From: Apostichopus japonicus
Taxonomy: Eukaryota; Echinodermata; Holothuroidea; Aspidochirotida; Stichopodidae
Assembly (NCBI RefSeq): GCF_037975245.1
Contig: NC_092562.1
Location: forward strand, 29,215,554-29,279,553
Length of the DNA: 64,000 bases
Direction: 5' to 3'
Below are positions 37,080 to 50,908 of the stretch, piece after piece. A program made the translations under genes and the position numbers. Below the pieces are notes generated by a model. That model saw only the letters and a program-made list of their open reading frames with translations. It did no database searches and had not been told where the DNA came from. Within the stretch, counting starts at the first letter, position 1. Each line of letters begins with the position of its first letter.

Positions 37080-39170
37080 GCCTGTATAGCGGCCGGTGCA
37101 GTTTAAAAGTAAACAAAATGATGGCTGTTTCAATTTGTTACAAGAGTTCCAAGTCCGCTAGGCCGGAGGTTTCAGTGGTGATGATGATGACGAATATTTT
37201 CCCATGTACATGCGCGTTTAACTGCTGTGTGGTGTCTGACAGTTGCACACGATTTGGTTGGTCGGGCTCAGATCCTCATCGATTTAGATTCCAGAACCTT
37301 TCAGCTGGATCTGTAGAATTAATCACTCATTTTGTAGGTTACACACTTGACTTTTATTGCTCGGGGATTTTGTTGGGCGGGGGTGTGTTATGTCTGGGTT
37401 TTTGGGGTGATATGCTGAGATTTATCAAGATGACTGAGTTGCAGATTGACTTTTTCAATGGCTGATTGTACCAGTAGTTCGTTTGATATCAATCACTATC
37501 TGTCTCATTTATTCCATGTAGTACTAAACAGTGTCTTCTGAATACTGCTCCCTGGTCATTCAACATAACATTTATTGAGTTCATTTAATATATCACTGAG
37601 TTCAGGTCTCCAACGGCATTATTCAGGGATGAGCCTGGGGTACAAAAAAATCAAGTAACTTTGTAGGTGAAACTATATTAACGCCGAAGGCGTCAGTCAG
37701 CACGCAGCGCGACGCAGTTACAGGTTGGGTCCATGGGCCTGCCCTAGAGCCCGTGGTGGGGTCAATGGGCAATGCCCTGGTCGGAGTCTAGAGGTCGAAG
37801 CCCCCGGAAGCTCTGAGAAATTTGAGGTTTAAAGACAACATTTTGGTGCCTATTTTATAAAGAATTTTGAGTTTATTAAAACATTCCCAAAAAGTTTTCA
37901 CATTCAAAATGAGCACACTGAAGCCGCATGCCTACTCTGTCGTTTTCACCCTACTTGATTCTTTAAATCATGGCGACCCATAATTAAAAAGTCACTGCTC
38001 ATAAAATGAACACAATGGTCAGTTTTAATCTGGATAATATTCAACAGCTACAGCACTACACTTCTCCTCAGTTGACCCTACTCTAATGATACTAGGCTAT
38101 TGCATATCATGGGAAACTTAAGAAAATATCGTTGCAATCATATTGGGAACGTTATGTAAATCCAGAGAAAAAATTGCGGTATAGGCTCCAGTTTGCGTAT
38201 GCTATAGTGTATTAGGATAATATTATTTGTCCCCGTGCGGGTTGCATGCATCGGTAAAGAAAAACATGCGAAAGATGGATCAAATCATACAGTAACGCTG
38301 TTGTTAGAAATTCTCGGAAATTGAGAGATGTAAATCTCGGAGGTAGAAAAGCAATCACGGAAATCAGCAAATTCGCGGAAAAAGCCTGATTATTAATCTG
38401 TTCCTGAGTCGTTTCCAGGTCTGTTTTCAATAATTCCTCAAATTTATGGAAATGTTAAACTTTTATTGCAGTGGTTATGGCTGGGATTAGGCTAAATTTG
38501 ATTCTCTCACAGAATTCCTGAGTTAACAGCAGTAACGAGTTTGCTACGTATAATGTATGCCAGTGCCTTAGTATCAGACGCCTAGCGTTTGGCCTATTAT
38601 GCTTAGGCCTGACGGAAGGTGGAGAGGCCTCCACCGCCTGACATCTTATGGTCTCATATCGTTTGTTTTTTGTGCTTCAAAACTTCTCAAAAGAAATTAT
38701 GTTTTAGGAAATGATTCTACATAATCAGTTGAAAGTTCCGGTATAACACTATACTGGAAAAGCTCCGCAAACAGAAATAATTTGATGACATTTCGCGAGA
38801 TTTAATGTGTGACTTTGCTCAACATTGTCACGCTCTTTACCTCAATACTAGTAATTATGTAATGGAACAGTTTAGCCAATCTCAATAGGCTGCGATGCTT
38901 GGACCGGGATGATGTGTATTCTGGTAGACCAGACACCACAGTTTCCTACAAATAGTTAAGTAACCGATTCTTGTTTTTATGTTCAGCACACAGCCACGGT
39001 CCGTACATTTCGGTTATTCATTAACTGTACTAAATTTATTATCATATTGAATACATTTATTAGGCGCCTTTATACGTATAGAACGAAAGTGGTCTAAGCT
39101 TGAACTGTAATATTGGCGACAATGAGATGTGGTGTTTGTTTCGTCCGCCTTGACATGAACCATATACCTA
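37080..39170. other. Intergenic, no gene recognised
   Basis: Between the end of element 2 and the first NAT-like gene. Around 37,670-37,870 is a GC-richer stretch (GCCGAAGGCG, GGAAGCTCTGAGAAATTTGAG) that resembles a degraded dispersed repeat. A 149-aa open frame at 37,016-37,465 overlaps the element end and has no recognisable domain. Confidence 0.4.
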
Positions 39171-40106
39171 TCATGACACGTTATATTGGCTCAAACATGT
39201 TTGAGTGTATGACTCGTCATAAACTAACTCTGTATTTGAGAATGATAGATTTATCATCTCACTTGGGAATTGTGGAAACTCAGATTGAAGTATTTCTTTC
39301 AATTCTTCTTTCGTTCCGATTTCCTTTTTCAATAACTCTTGTTCTTGCTTCTCGTTCCAACTTAGTGTGCTTCCTCTCACCCAGAAAAAACAGTTTCCTT
39401 TATAGTGCGAAGCCCAGACAGACCTATTAAGTTCAATTTCCAGGTTAGTTTGATCTGCTTCTTGTTTTTCGAAGAAATACGATATATCAACTAGCTTGGT
39501 TGTATTCAGAACAGCAAACTTGAACCATTCGTTTTTCTTAGTTTGAAACTTTAGTAACCAATCCAACATACCGTCTGGCCTTCTGACGTATTTATAGCTT
39601 GCATACGAAACCGAGTATATCTCTGATTCAACCTCAAAGTCTAACGGTATAGCTGTAAACGTCGGATGTTTACATCCAACTTCCACGATGTGTCTACTGC
39701 CCTTATACTTCAAATCATGGACAATAATTCCAACGTGTCCTTCGAAACTCCCCAAAACAGATGCAGGGAAAAAGCTGGTTTGATATCCAAGTGCGTCCAA
39801 CAGACACTTGAAGAACGGTTGAATTGTTTCACACGTCCCTCCGTATTTCTGAAACATGTTATGTTTAATAACAGCAAAGGAAGGCCTATGTCGATCTTTG
39901 AACGGTATGCTACACCTGTAAATAGTTTGAAAGGGGATTTTCTGATGCATGGCATATATCAATGAGTCTAAAAGAGCCAGTCTACCATCGAGTGTGTCGC
40001 GTTCCAGGAATGGCACAAGCAAAACACCTTCGACAAATGAGACAGCTTCTTCCTTTGCCAAACGAAATGATGCTGCTTCTTCTTGCGTGTTTCTTTCGTC
40101 AGACAT
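39171..40106 (-). CDS. Arylamine N-acetyltransferase-like protein, copy A
   Basis: 311-aa frame from the ATG at 40,106. An earlier in-frame ATG exists, but CCTCCAG just upstream looks like a splice acceptor, so MSDERNTQEE is the likelier start. The family transfers acetyl (or acyl) groups from CoA to aromatic amines through a Cys-His-Asp triad. Here Cys92 lies in KYGGTCETIQPFF and His124 in EGHVGIIV. The third position is Glu142 in HIVEVGCKHPTF, where NATs normally have Asp in a V-D-x-G motif. Length matches the family (about 280-300 aa), and the coding part is a single exon, as in vertebrate NATs. Copy B at 51,400 is a clear paralogue on the same strand. Substrate cannot be told from sequence. 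Confidence 0.82.
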   Translation of the reverse strand: MSDERNTQEEAASFRLAKEEAVSFVEGVLLVPFLERDTLDGRLALLDSLIYAMHQKIPFQTIYRCSIPFKDRHRPSFAVIKHNMFQKYGGTCETIQPFFKCLLDALGYQTSFFPASVLGSFEGHVGIIVHDLKYKGSRHIVEVGCKHPTFTAIPLDFEVESEIYSVSYASYKYVRRPDGMLDWLLKFQTKKNEWFKFAVLNTTKLVDISYFFEKQEADQTNLEIELNRSVWASHYKGNCFFWVRGSTLSWNEKQEQELLKKEIGTKEELKEILQSEFPQFPSEMINLSFSNTELVYDESYTQTCLSQYNVS

Positions 40107-40535
40107 CTTGTTTGAGATGGTCAGTCTGGAGGAAGAAATTATCCATTTATAATCAATTTTTAATGCTATCGAAATACACAACAACGTGGTTGTAGCCTGT
40201 ATGCATATGCACTAATAGTAATACTTAGGCCTATACCTTTATGACAGCAATTATTAGTCTCTCAACCAATACCTACACAGCATACGGTATTGCCTTACAT
40301 AGGAAGTAGCACACATGCTGGTAGAAAGCAAAGAACGGGGAAAACACGAACAACGGTGGCATTATTGACTCTGTATTGCCCGCATCACACAACTGCAGTA
40401 GCGGCATGCGATACTTGTACAGCGTTAATGACAGTATATGAATATGTTTATACAATATTAATGTTATAACTATAGTTATAACCTTAATATTGTATATATA
40501 CGTAATGTGTAGCGATACTGTAATGGTAAACAGGT

Positions 40536-40752
<217 letters not shown>

Positions 40753-41500
40753 TATATTCAAATACAAATATTGGTTGTTGTCCTGATTATGTTATTATAA
40801 TTTATTCAGATGAGCAGAAAAAATGGAACTTTTTACGATCAAATTGACGCTATATATATCCTAATATCCCAGTTAATCATAGTCAGGTTTAATCATACAT
40901 GGAGGGTAGTATAAGATCACATATTATAATTTAACAGCATTCTAGGCTATAACAGCTTATCGAAATTTTAAATTATGGGAAAATACCATATCGTAAATAA
41001 TTATGTGACTGATCTAAGTGTTAGAACGACAAATGGTGTGAATTTAAAGGTTAAACTTACGGCATTAAGAATCTCAAGTGCGACTCTGAAACGACGATAT
41101 GGTAACGTGTAACAGAAATCCGGAAGTAACGATAAGGTGGCTATAATGTGGAAGGCGCACCCTACTTTATGAAGTTGTGTATCTGTATTTCGACCGAACG
41201 GTAGACAACACCTTTTCCTACTTTGGATGAGATGTTAGAAATGAGTCTTCGTCCTTAGAAGCAAACAAGGAAAAATGAAACATTCCACTGAAACAGTCTT
41301 CTTTAGGCAAAAGAATTAATATAGATATGTATTATGTTGTTGACTATTAGGAATTACTTTTATCAGTCCATGTTATATTTGGATAAAACTTTCACTTTTG
41401 AGAAATGACCATTGGAACAACTTTAGTTCATGAGATAAAGTAACTGGACTACGTAGTTTAATACAGAGACATCTGTTTCTCAGATGCAACATAAACCTTA
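40753..41500. other. Intergenic, no gene recognised
   Basis: AT-rich sequence upstream of NAT copy A. Nothing distinctive seen. Confidence 0.4.
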
Positions 41501-41504
41501 AAGG

Positions 41505-42078
41505 AATAGTTCCGGTGTCACAAATGTTTATCTTATATGAAAGAGGACAATAAAAGAAACCCAATAGTGAAGAAATTATTCAAATATCTTTTTCCGTTTA
41601 GGAGATATTCAAGTTTAAAGTTCTATCTGATTGTGTAGAAACTGCTGAAATCAGACTAGCTGTGACATCTTATCCTCACATTCCTGAAAAATCTTTGTTA
41701 TTTTATTAAAATATTTTGTAAGATTTTATGACTTACAACCAAGAGATACGTCAGGAGATCTCATATGTGTCAAGGGAAGTATTTGAAATTTAACATCTGA
41801 AAAATGTTTGATTATATTTTTTTAGATTTGTGAAAAAAAAATGTAATTATTTTTTAATGAAATATATTGCAACATGTTAAGGAAGTGAGGATGTGACATC
41901 ACACCCTCACAGTTAGTCTTTCTACACCAGTCATTTTCAAAGAAATTTTGAAATCTTCAAAGTGTGATATCTCCTTAACAGAGAATGCTATCATGGTAGT
42001 TTCTTCACTATTCTGTTTGTCTTTTAAGCTCTTTCATACAAGATAGACATGTCAGACACCTACAGTAAACCAATCCTT
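41505..42078. repeat. Foldback-type imperfect inverted repeat
   Basis: The left arm (TATCTTATATGAAAGAG, AATAGTGAAGAAA, GGAGATAT, TGTGACATCTTATCCTCAC) is found in the same order in the reverse complement of the right arm (CTATCTTGTATGAAAGAG, AATAGTGAAGAAA, GGAGATAT, TGTGATGTCACATCCTCAC). The arms meet in an AT-rich centre near 41,820. A MITE or foldback element is likely; no clean target duplication was found. Confidence 0.6.
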
Positions 42079-42079
42079 T

Positions 42080-45000
42080 ACTGGTAAAATAAGATGGCCT
42101 CAAATGACCTGTTTATAATAAGTTTCAAGGCTCGTCATAAACACATGACTGTTATGCAAAGGTACTCTATTCTTCATATGAAGCCCTTTTCCGCATTGGG
42201 GGTGGGAAAACAATTAGGGTCTGGGGGGCACTTATCTTGTAAGGGCTGGCTATAAAGGTTAGGGACAACTTCTCTATTAGGAAGTTGATTTAGATCAATA
42301 GGGAACAATATTTGGAATTGATAATTTTATAAAAAATTCCAAATATATGCAAATTATAATATGCAAATTAGGTCGCAATTTAATTTTAATTGGAAAACAC
42401 CAAAATACAATAAAATCACTACGGACTTCAAAATTGACTTCAAATTGTATGATAAAGGTTCTTCTGGGGCTGCTCTTTCAGATGATACCTTATTTTCTGA
42501 AATCTGTTGAGGATTGACAGAGTTATGACTGATTTAATTTGTTGTTTACTTTGTTTACTTTCTACAAATACAGCCTAACGTTGGCATAACGTTAGGCCTA
42601 GCCTAGCCATTTTTGTAAAAAACGCTATTGAACTTACAATTTCTGGGTCCTCAAAGGACCGAACCTTGATAAACTGGTTAGACCAGAAGGTCCTGGACCT
42701 CATCAAGGTATCTGACCAATCGTCCCACATCTTTAGGGCCTATTGGGCCGTAATTTGGGACGCTGTGTGCAGCCACGACCTATTTGAAAATATCTTCTAC
42801 GTAGAAGTCCATTGAAATGTACACTTAACATTCAGTGACACAATATTGCACAAGAACGGCGGTTGCTATCGACTTACAAAGGAATGTTAGGGCGCTATGT
42901 CATAACTATCAATTACAAAGAAGTGAGCGGCCTAAATATCTAAAATAGGGTAAAAAAAACACGTTCGTAGGTTGAAGCGTTCGGGAACGACATCTTTAAC
43001 AAAAATGAACGGATTTGGACGATTTTGGTGTCAAATTACAGGAAATTTCAAGGTTATTTGCCTTTTTTTCAGAAGTCTCTATAGATATATTCCTGAAATG
43101 CTCAGAATATGTTCAAAACATGTTAGGGTTTATACCAAATATAATGGGGGGGGGGGTTTGTTCAACTTTTATTTTCTGTCACGATTTTAATGAAGCGAAC
43201 ATCGATTTTTAGCCAAATTACGTCATTTTCAGATTGACCTTTGACCTTTGAGCCCCACCCACTAAAAAAACACAGTGACCCCCCTTTTTATTTGTTTTAT
43301 ACACAAACGTATGGTCTTAGCTACATTTCAATACCTAAATGAATGTTGTAGGGTGTAAGATGGCTGAGTAATAATTTTTTTTAAATTCAAAGATTATTTT
43401 AGTCGATATCGACCAAAATCGCGGTAAAGTTAAAAGAACATCTTTTGGTGAGTCATTATAATTCATACAACAATGGATTGACATTAACATTCAGCCCTGC
43501 ACTGAGGAGCTTAGTCATCACTTAATTTATTTAGCATATACTTTAAAGGTGAATATCCTGAAACCAAAATATCTAGAAAAACATAACTAGCAGTCATTTG
43601 TATGTGTTGTGGATAACGTCGTGTGCTTTTGAAGTTGATTATCAACTATCCTTTTGTGTTGCAAGTTGATTAACACTGCTTATACTGTAGCCTATGGTTG
43701 GATGGTTCCATAACTGTCAACGGTGCCTCGTGGAAACTGTATAGTGAACCTCCACTGTCATATATAAGCTACATGTACTACTTGGTGAGTGTAAGTTTGT
43801 GAAACTCTGAGGTGATGGGTATATATCGTTAATCTTCCTCTTTGAGGTATAGCTGAGAAGTTTCTACATGTACCTAATCATCCCATTCTTTATCACAGAG
43901 TTTAGATTTGATTTCTTCTTGAATGTGAAACTGACATCTAACTTTTTCTTTTAAAGTTGGTAATTAGTCAACCTCAAAACTTTGTTCCTGTTCTTAAAAG
44001 TGATGTGATAGATAGCCATTGTGATGAGTTCACCGATACTGACTGAGTTCAGGACATTAACTTCTATTTCGCACTTTGTTCTAAAACTCAAAGTAAATTA
44101 TTTTACTGACGCCATTCATATAGTAAATCCTTATTGCATGTCTGCCTTTTAACAAACAATTAGTTACGTATAGCTTTTCTTTGCTGCACTTCTCTAGTGC
44201 AAAAATAAAGTATGAGCTATCGTGGACAGATGGTCTTGCATTATTATTATTGTGTGACAATCCTGGTTGTTGTAGTCAAATACTTCACCAATTAACTGGC
44301 TGGTCGAGTTACTTACCAATAGACACATCTTAATCATTTCCTATATATATAGTTCTTCACCGTACATTCTTAGTGCTAGATACATGTCTGGATTTACAAT
44401 TTCACCACACACCTTCTTAAAGCATCAGCAATATTGCATTGATAGCAATTAAGAACAACGTGAGAATAAATGACGAATATGTGTCCATATGCAATCATTA
44501 TACAATTGTTGAAATATTTCATATCAACTCTCTGTTAATGTTAAATTAACACTCTGCGTGCGTTTCTCACAGCGCTCCTAAAGGGACATGAACAGTTGTA
44601 AACTTACTATGTTAGTATACACACGACAACGGTTTTTGAAGTGTTGTCAAGCATTACGCCCAACCCTGCAACTTGACTACCAACAGATTTGTCCGACCTG
44701 CTTTATTGTTGCATTAATAATAGGTTCAAGCCGAAAGAATAATTTTGTTATTTAAGTACTACTTTGCGCACTTAATCAAAACGTTGCGGATGAGCCCAAC
44801 TTTCCCCAAGGTCTACGGAGAATCAATCTATCATGCTCCATTGCACACTAAAGGACACATCACACGTATAAGGTAAACCAGTTATTCTTAGCCCTTTACT
44901 TCTAACACATGCAGTATTAGTTTACTTCATATCACTACGACACCTTTGTAAATGAACCATTCTTATTCAACCTAACTTCATTAATTTGACGACAATTGTA

Positions 45001-45249
45001 GCAGTTTTACCTTTATATTCCGTCCCATTATTAGTAGAGTATAGGTTGCACTGCTTGCAGCATTATAACCATATATACAAACAAAGGGAATTATTCGTAC
45101 TAGTTTAGGCTGCATGACGAGAGATAAATAGCAGTATATTGTGAACTCCTTGTGTGGACTAACTATGCTTGATTGCATGCGTTCTTATACAACATTAATT
45201 AATACACTGGAATTTCTGTCTGTTAAGCTATTTAAATTTTTCACTCATA
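42080..45249. other. Intergenic, no gene recognised
   Basis: Contains a poly-G tract near 43,146-43,157 and TTGACCTTTGACCTTTGAG near 43,234. No supported coding frame; the last part is presumably the 5' flank of the NXPE-like gene. Confidence 0.4.
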
Positions 45250-48200
45250 ATGAGGTTTCGACGCTGTTTATTCCGTTCACCACATCCTATTCATTCAACA
45301 GCGACTCTTAGGATATCTTTAATCGCCGTGGCTATATTGGTTGCATTCTTCTTGGGGACTCACTCGGGCTACTCGGTAAGTAGATTTTCTCTGACAGAAC
45401 ATTCAATTATTCAAATTTAATATCATCATCTGATCCATCTGATGGCATTTTACATAATGTATATCATTGGTTGCCATATCGTATACACTTAATACAGGGT
45501 GTTTGATACATAGATTCCTGGGCTGGTAAATTGTCGCAGCTAAGGACTTTATTGGGAAAAACATATTATCTCTCTATCTGCATAATATCATGGATATTTT
45601 AGATCTATACTCCTATATTTTCAATACGGTTACGATCAAACTAAACATTCGTTTTTTCAAATTTTCCTTCGATAAACACTCACCCATTTTTTCTGTTTCA
45701 AATCAGTAAATGCAATCAGATTCGAACATAACTCTTCGTCTCCATCTATTTGGTAATGTAACATTTACTTGATTAAAACAGCACAGTGTTATGCTTCTCC
45801 GTTTAATCTATCAGGCTGTATACTTTCACTCATTTTAGCAAAATATATCCGAATTGTATTAAACTGTTTAAGAGTCGCACAATAGCATCCCCTTTAAAAG
45901 TAATATTTCTGTCACCATCACAACTGAAATCCCTGCTATATTTAGCAAATGAATGATAAAACGTGAATGCTGATTTATTTGGGCAATACTGTATTATGCT
46001 AAGGCCTACATGGAACAAGAATGATATTAATATGCATTTTGTAATTTGTAAAACCATCTTCAGTTTCGTCACAAAATCATTCAATGAATATTATCTACAA
46101 CTATGGCATTTCTCAATGTTCTTCTTGTTTGACACTCATATTAGCTAGATAAACATAATGGTGATATATTTGTGTTAAAATGCCAGCCTATCTTTACGAG
46201 TTAAAGCAACGGTTTTAATATGACTGCAACAAACCTGGATCCATATATTTTTTATTATTTACAGAGTAATTATGACAGCAAGATAGCTATTTAAGTATAA
46301 ATAATATTTGTGTAAATGATGGTTCTGCTTTAGGTTTATTGTAAACCATGCAAATCACTGTGACAACATTTTGCCATATGAAATATTTTCTTCCATTCTT
46401 AGTCTACGGTTCTGGTTGTAACTAGAGCGGAAAATGTGATTCCAGATAAACGCTCTCTTCTAGATTCACGACTTGATTTGGATAACGTAAAAACTCGTCA
46501 CCTGTACAATACTGATACCTCCAGTTTACCATCGAAGTTAGTTAAAGTGAATGGCTTAGGATACACGTACAAAGGTTCAACTTCTCTAGGTATTACAGAC
46601 GCCACGAGAAGTTCATATTCTATATCTTATCCATATGACGGTGTAATACCGCATGGAATCGTGTTCACAATACACATAGTAGCACGAGATTCGTCCGGTA
46701 GGCATCGGACTACTGGTGGAGACTTGTGGTCAGTGCAGATGAGAAGTGCCACAACGGAACGTACAGCTACTGTTGGTAAAACGATCGACCATAGTAACGG
46801 TACATACACAACGTACATGTATTCAGGATGGCGTGGTAACTCAACTCTCCATGTGACTTTACTTTACCCTGCCGAAGCCGTTTCCTTGTTGAAAAGAAAA
46901 TTATTCCACTCGTCAGGAAACTCCATTTACCGAGGAATCTATCGAAAAGATAACAAAACTGAAAAAATGATATGCAGTATTCAATATGGCGGAACATGGC
47001 ATGATAAATGCGAATATTTCTATCCCAACGTGATGTATGGTGCCAGGCTACTGTGTGATAAGCCAGTGTCTTTCCCATGTAGCGCCCTCACAAATATCCT
47101 AAGAGGGCAACCTCCAACTGGAGATTCCAAACTTACAGGTTTGTTTCAAAGGTGAGAAAACATATACAGTCCAATATGTTGCATATACGTTTGTAATACT
47201 GAGTTATCAACATCTAAGATGAACTATTGTTTCCAAATATCCGAAGTCATTTGAAACCAATCTGTTTGGTTGGATCCAGGATTTTAGAAAAGAGGGGTGT
47301 GGCGGGCGTCTCTATGTGTAGAGCATTGGGAATGGAGGGGAGGGGAAGTTAAACTACTTTAACCTGAAGGGGATAGTATACCCCGCAACCCCTGGATGCA
47401 CACCTGAATAGAATAAAATCGTTCTTCACCGTTTGATAGAAACTACAAATGAAAATATTGAAGAACAAATATACAATTTCTCTTAATACATGGGTGTGTG
47501 ACGAGCACTATTGAACAACCCCCAACCCAAATCAATTTCACAACTGTTTTGGGGGCTCTTAAATAAAAACGAGCCGATTTCAATAAAAACAGAAGGCACT
47601 CGGTCGGTACAACCACGCTTGTTCATTCAAAGTAAACTATTGAATGATGTAATATTTACCTATGGTTTTATCGTGATAAAGATTACAGTAGATATTCAGT
47701 TGTTATAAACATATAGAAAGATCAGAATTTGTTATCATTAATTCAACCATGGATAATTTGTAATAATATCTAATATATCGAAAGAATTTATGTTAACACA
47801 TTTTTGAAAATTTTCTTTTATTACAATGTTTCTTTCTTGCAGGAAACTTACTCACCAAGTTGTCTCACAAGGACCACCATCAATAACCGTGATTGGTGAG
47901 TGCTCTCTTACCAAGATCATTAACTGAACCTTAGATAAATCATAGTGTAACTTCATCTTTGCCGTCCAAGGCCTCATGAAGTTGTAGATCATAGGCCCCA
48001 TCCAAGTTTAAATTTTACAATAGCTAACTCAACACTTATAAATGTTGTTAAACTTGAATTTTTGAACGTTTAAATAGGATCTTCCCCGTGATGTGTTACA
48101 CATCCTTAGTTTAATTGTGACTTTAACGTTTCAATATGCCGTTATCTTTACACGATATGTAAAATCCACTTTATGAACATATACGTGATTTCGCTCTGGA

Positions 48201-49049
48201 AGAAAAAAGAGAACCTAAAGACAATAACTTCGTGCCTTTCTATGTTTTCCTTCTCTCACCTGACTACCCTAATTACATTCATTTGCAGGTCATCCTTTTG
48301 CCTGGCGTCCAATCAAAGTACCGGAATGTGAACCCAATATACCTCAAGGTCTTTCAGACGGTTATTGGTATGAAGGCGTTTGGAACTCATTTGTATGTCA
48401 CAGTACAATCAGCAGTACATCCGGATTCCTAAGATGTCTTCATAATACTTCAATGTACTTCCTGGGAGACAATCATCTCCAACAGAGAGCGCTAACATTG
48501 TTGAACGTACTCAATGTCACACAAAATGACACTATCAACGGTTTTAATACATTTCAGAATGTATCATTTCAGGAGAGTGGGTATAACATTTCTCTATTTT
48601 ATAAACCGCATCCTTTCACAGGAGAGACAAAATCAACCGATATGTTTCAGGCGAGTAGTAGTTACGAAGCTGAATTGATGAATTCATTGTCTAACAATGC
48701 AAGCAAGTCGGTGTTACTTGTTGGCCCCTCTTACCATCTCCAATATTGGCAGGTCGATGCTTATCGAGAATATCTTGAGCATCTAAGAGAGGCAACGGTC
48801 CAATTTCTAAAGAGGATGCCTTTTGGCAAAATTGTTCTTATGAGCCCTCCATTCTTCACAGATGATTACAAAATGCAAGGAATATATCAGCATATGGATA
48901 ATGTACAGAGGGAAGTCTTCGAAGGATCTGGTGTATATTTCATGGACGTTTACGACTTGGAGCAAGCAGCTTCATGGGGAAAACTGAAAGACGTAACACC
49001 AGAGGTGCTAAAGGAAGAGATGCATTTATTTCTCTCTTTGGTTTGTTGA
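45250..49049 (+). CDS. NXPE family-like protein (neurexophilin and PC-esterase domains), four exons
   Basis: Exons 45250-45375, 46403-47151, 47843-47895 and 48289-49049 join with GT/AG borders and matching phases into 562 aa, the usual length of the family. Residues about 20-36 (LRISLIAVAILVAFFLG) form an N-terminal signal anchor, implying a secreted or Golgi type II protein. Residues about 105-230 match the NXPE/neurexophilin region (GGDLWSVQ, DHSNGTYTTY, LLYPAEAVSLL), followed by a Cys-containing segment (MICSIQYGG, CEYFYP, LLCDKPVSFPC). The C-terminal part is the PC-esterase domain with FLGDNHLQQR at 367-376. The motif should be GDSxxR, so the nucleophile Ser is Asn371 here, and I see no clear C-terminal DxxH. 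A non-catalytic role is likely. Function of the family is poorly known. Confidence 0.85.
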
Positions 49050-49217
49050 ATAACCAAAACAACATATATATCTGATGCCGTAGACCATTTATTCCTTTCC
49101 TTTCAATATATTCCAGGTTAGATTCTAGAGCAATTTTTGAAAAAAGGAAATTAAGGATTACCGACGTAAAATATTCCTCAACAGAAATTATACAAAGCAT
49201 TGTAAGAGGGAGTGAAT

Positions 49218-49231
49218 AATAAATGAATAAA
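49218..49231 (+). promoter_or_regulatory. Candidate polyadenylation signals of the NXPE-like gene
   Basis: AATAAA occurs at 49218-49223 and again at 49226-49231, about 170 bases after the stop codon, in an otherwise short 3' flank. Confidence 0.5.
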
Positions 49232-49239
49232 AATGAATA

Positions 49240-50854
49240 ATGAAAAAAGGGGGAAATAAAATCGACAACAAGGAACCCAAGATCCTTTCCGAATCACATG
49301 GCATCCGTTTTATGAAAGTGTGAGTGTTTTCTTGTTTAAGAGCGATATTTAAATTTGTTGCTATAGCAGATTATCTTAAAAGTGCAGTTTTCATTATCAT
49401 GCGAAGGGTAGTAAGAGTTGGTTTAGAATCGAGAAAATTCTTTTTAAAACTAAAACGCAGCTTGTAAATCTATTCGCTTACATCGAGCAAAGAGAGACAA
49501 ATTTGATATAATATTTATTTTAACTTTTATGTCTTTACTTTTATGAATTTTCTTTAACAAAATAGTAGGAAAAAGGGGGACAAGCGAGCCACCCCTCATC
49601 GTCACTTTGATAGTTAGGGGGGCGGAAGGGGCAGTTTTTTCTGCTCCAGACACTTTTACAACCCAGGATGCAATCCATGTACGGAAATGCTAAATCATGC
49701 AGCAGCTGGTTCGTTTACATTAATTAGCAAAAACATGCCTTGCAGTCAAATAATAAATTTTCAGATTTCATTTTTCTCATAATACGTTCATTCTTCACAC
49801 AAGTGAAGAAAAACTGAAATACTGGGATTAACAAACACTTCTTTTGATAAAGACCTAAAAGTCAACCTGTTTTCTGTCCCTTACTTTTATAATGGTTCTT
49901 ACGCTACTGCTTGAACCTTTCAGTCGGGGTTCCAACAAATAAACTCCTGAAAGACAATTTTCCCTTTGTCTCATAATTTATTTATAGATCGCGTGACGGC
50001 AAGTTCAGCTGACCAGCCTGGCTTTATTTCCCTTTATGTACGCAACCACCTTGTGCCGATGAATCTAGATACCATCCTCCACACCCCCCCCCCCCCCCCG
50101 CCCATTGGCTAACCTAGTGGAACTAAGGTCATGGATAAGATGCTCGTTGCTCGGTTTCACCTGACAACGGCTATGTGGAGCATTACACGCTATATGCCCA
50201 CATCGGTCACCATATTGAAACAAGTGACCCAACCCCCACCCCCCACCCATTTCAGACCTACGAACTCTTCTCCACGTCCCATCTTCTTCATGGTCAGAAA
50301 TTTTCATATTTTGTCCATGTATACTTATTCATTTAATCTCACCTCTTTAGGGTCTCTTCCTTTTCCGGTCAAAACGATACAGTTCAGCGAATATCTATTC
50401 GTTTATAATTTCCCTACGTCGAAGAACCGCAAGACATAGCGACTTCTACACGCGCATATACTGGAGTTGTTTCCTGTTTACATGTTTTGTTAAATGGTCA
50501 CTGAAAAAGAGATGAAATTGGAAGAAGTTCGTTGTTGCACGCGTTAGTTTCAATATTCAGCGTACGCGGTCCTGTTGAGTGTTGACCCAATTATACACAC
50601 CCTCGCTACTCCAAGGTGTATCAAACCTATTTCTGATACGGGGACCGTTTTCTTTACTACTTTAGTTAGTTTGTTAGTCACTGCTACCTATTGCTGAATG
50701 TGAATATGTTTAAGATCAAAAGTAAAGTACAATCCAAGCGGGAATGGACTCATACCTTATTGAATTATTGTTTTAGTTTGAAGAGAGATTATTAAGCAGT
50801 ATCCCTGGTCATCACACTAAACAGATAGTTTAAAACTTTACGCCCAAGAACTAA

Positions 50855-50908
<54 letters not shown>

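Noticed and set aside
37016-37465. 149-aa open frame
   Set aside because: It crosses the right end of element 2 and has no recognisable domain or splice context.
47265-47410. Possible degenerate hAT element in an NXPE intron (GGATCCAGGATTTT ... CCCCTGGATGCAC)
   Set aside because: The ends match poorly and no 8-bp duplication was found.
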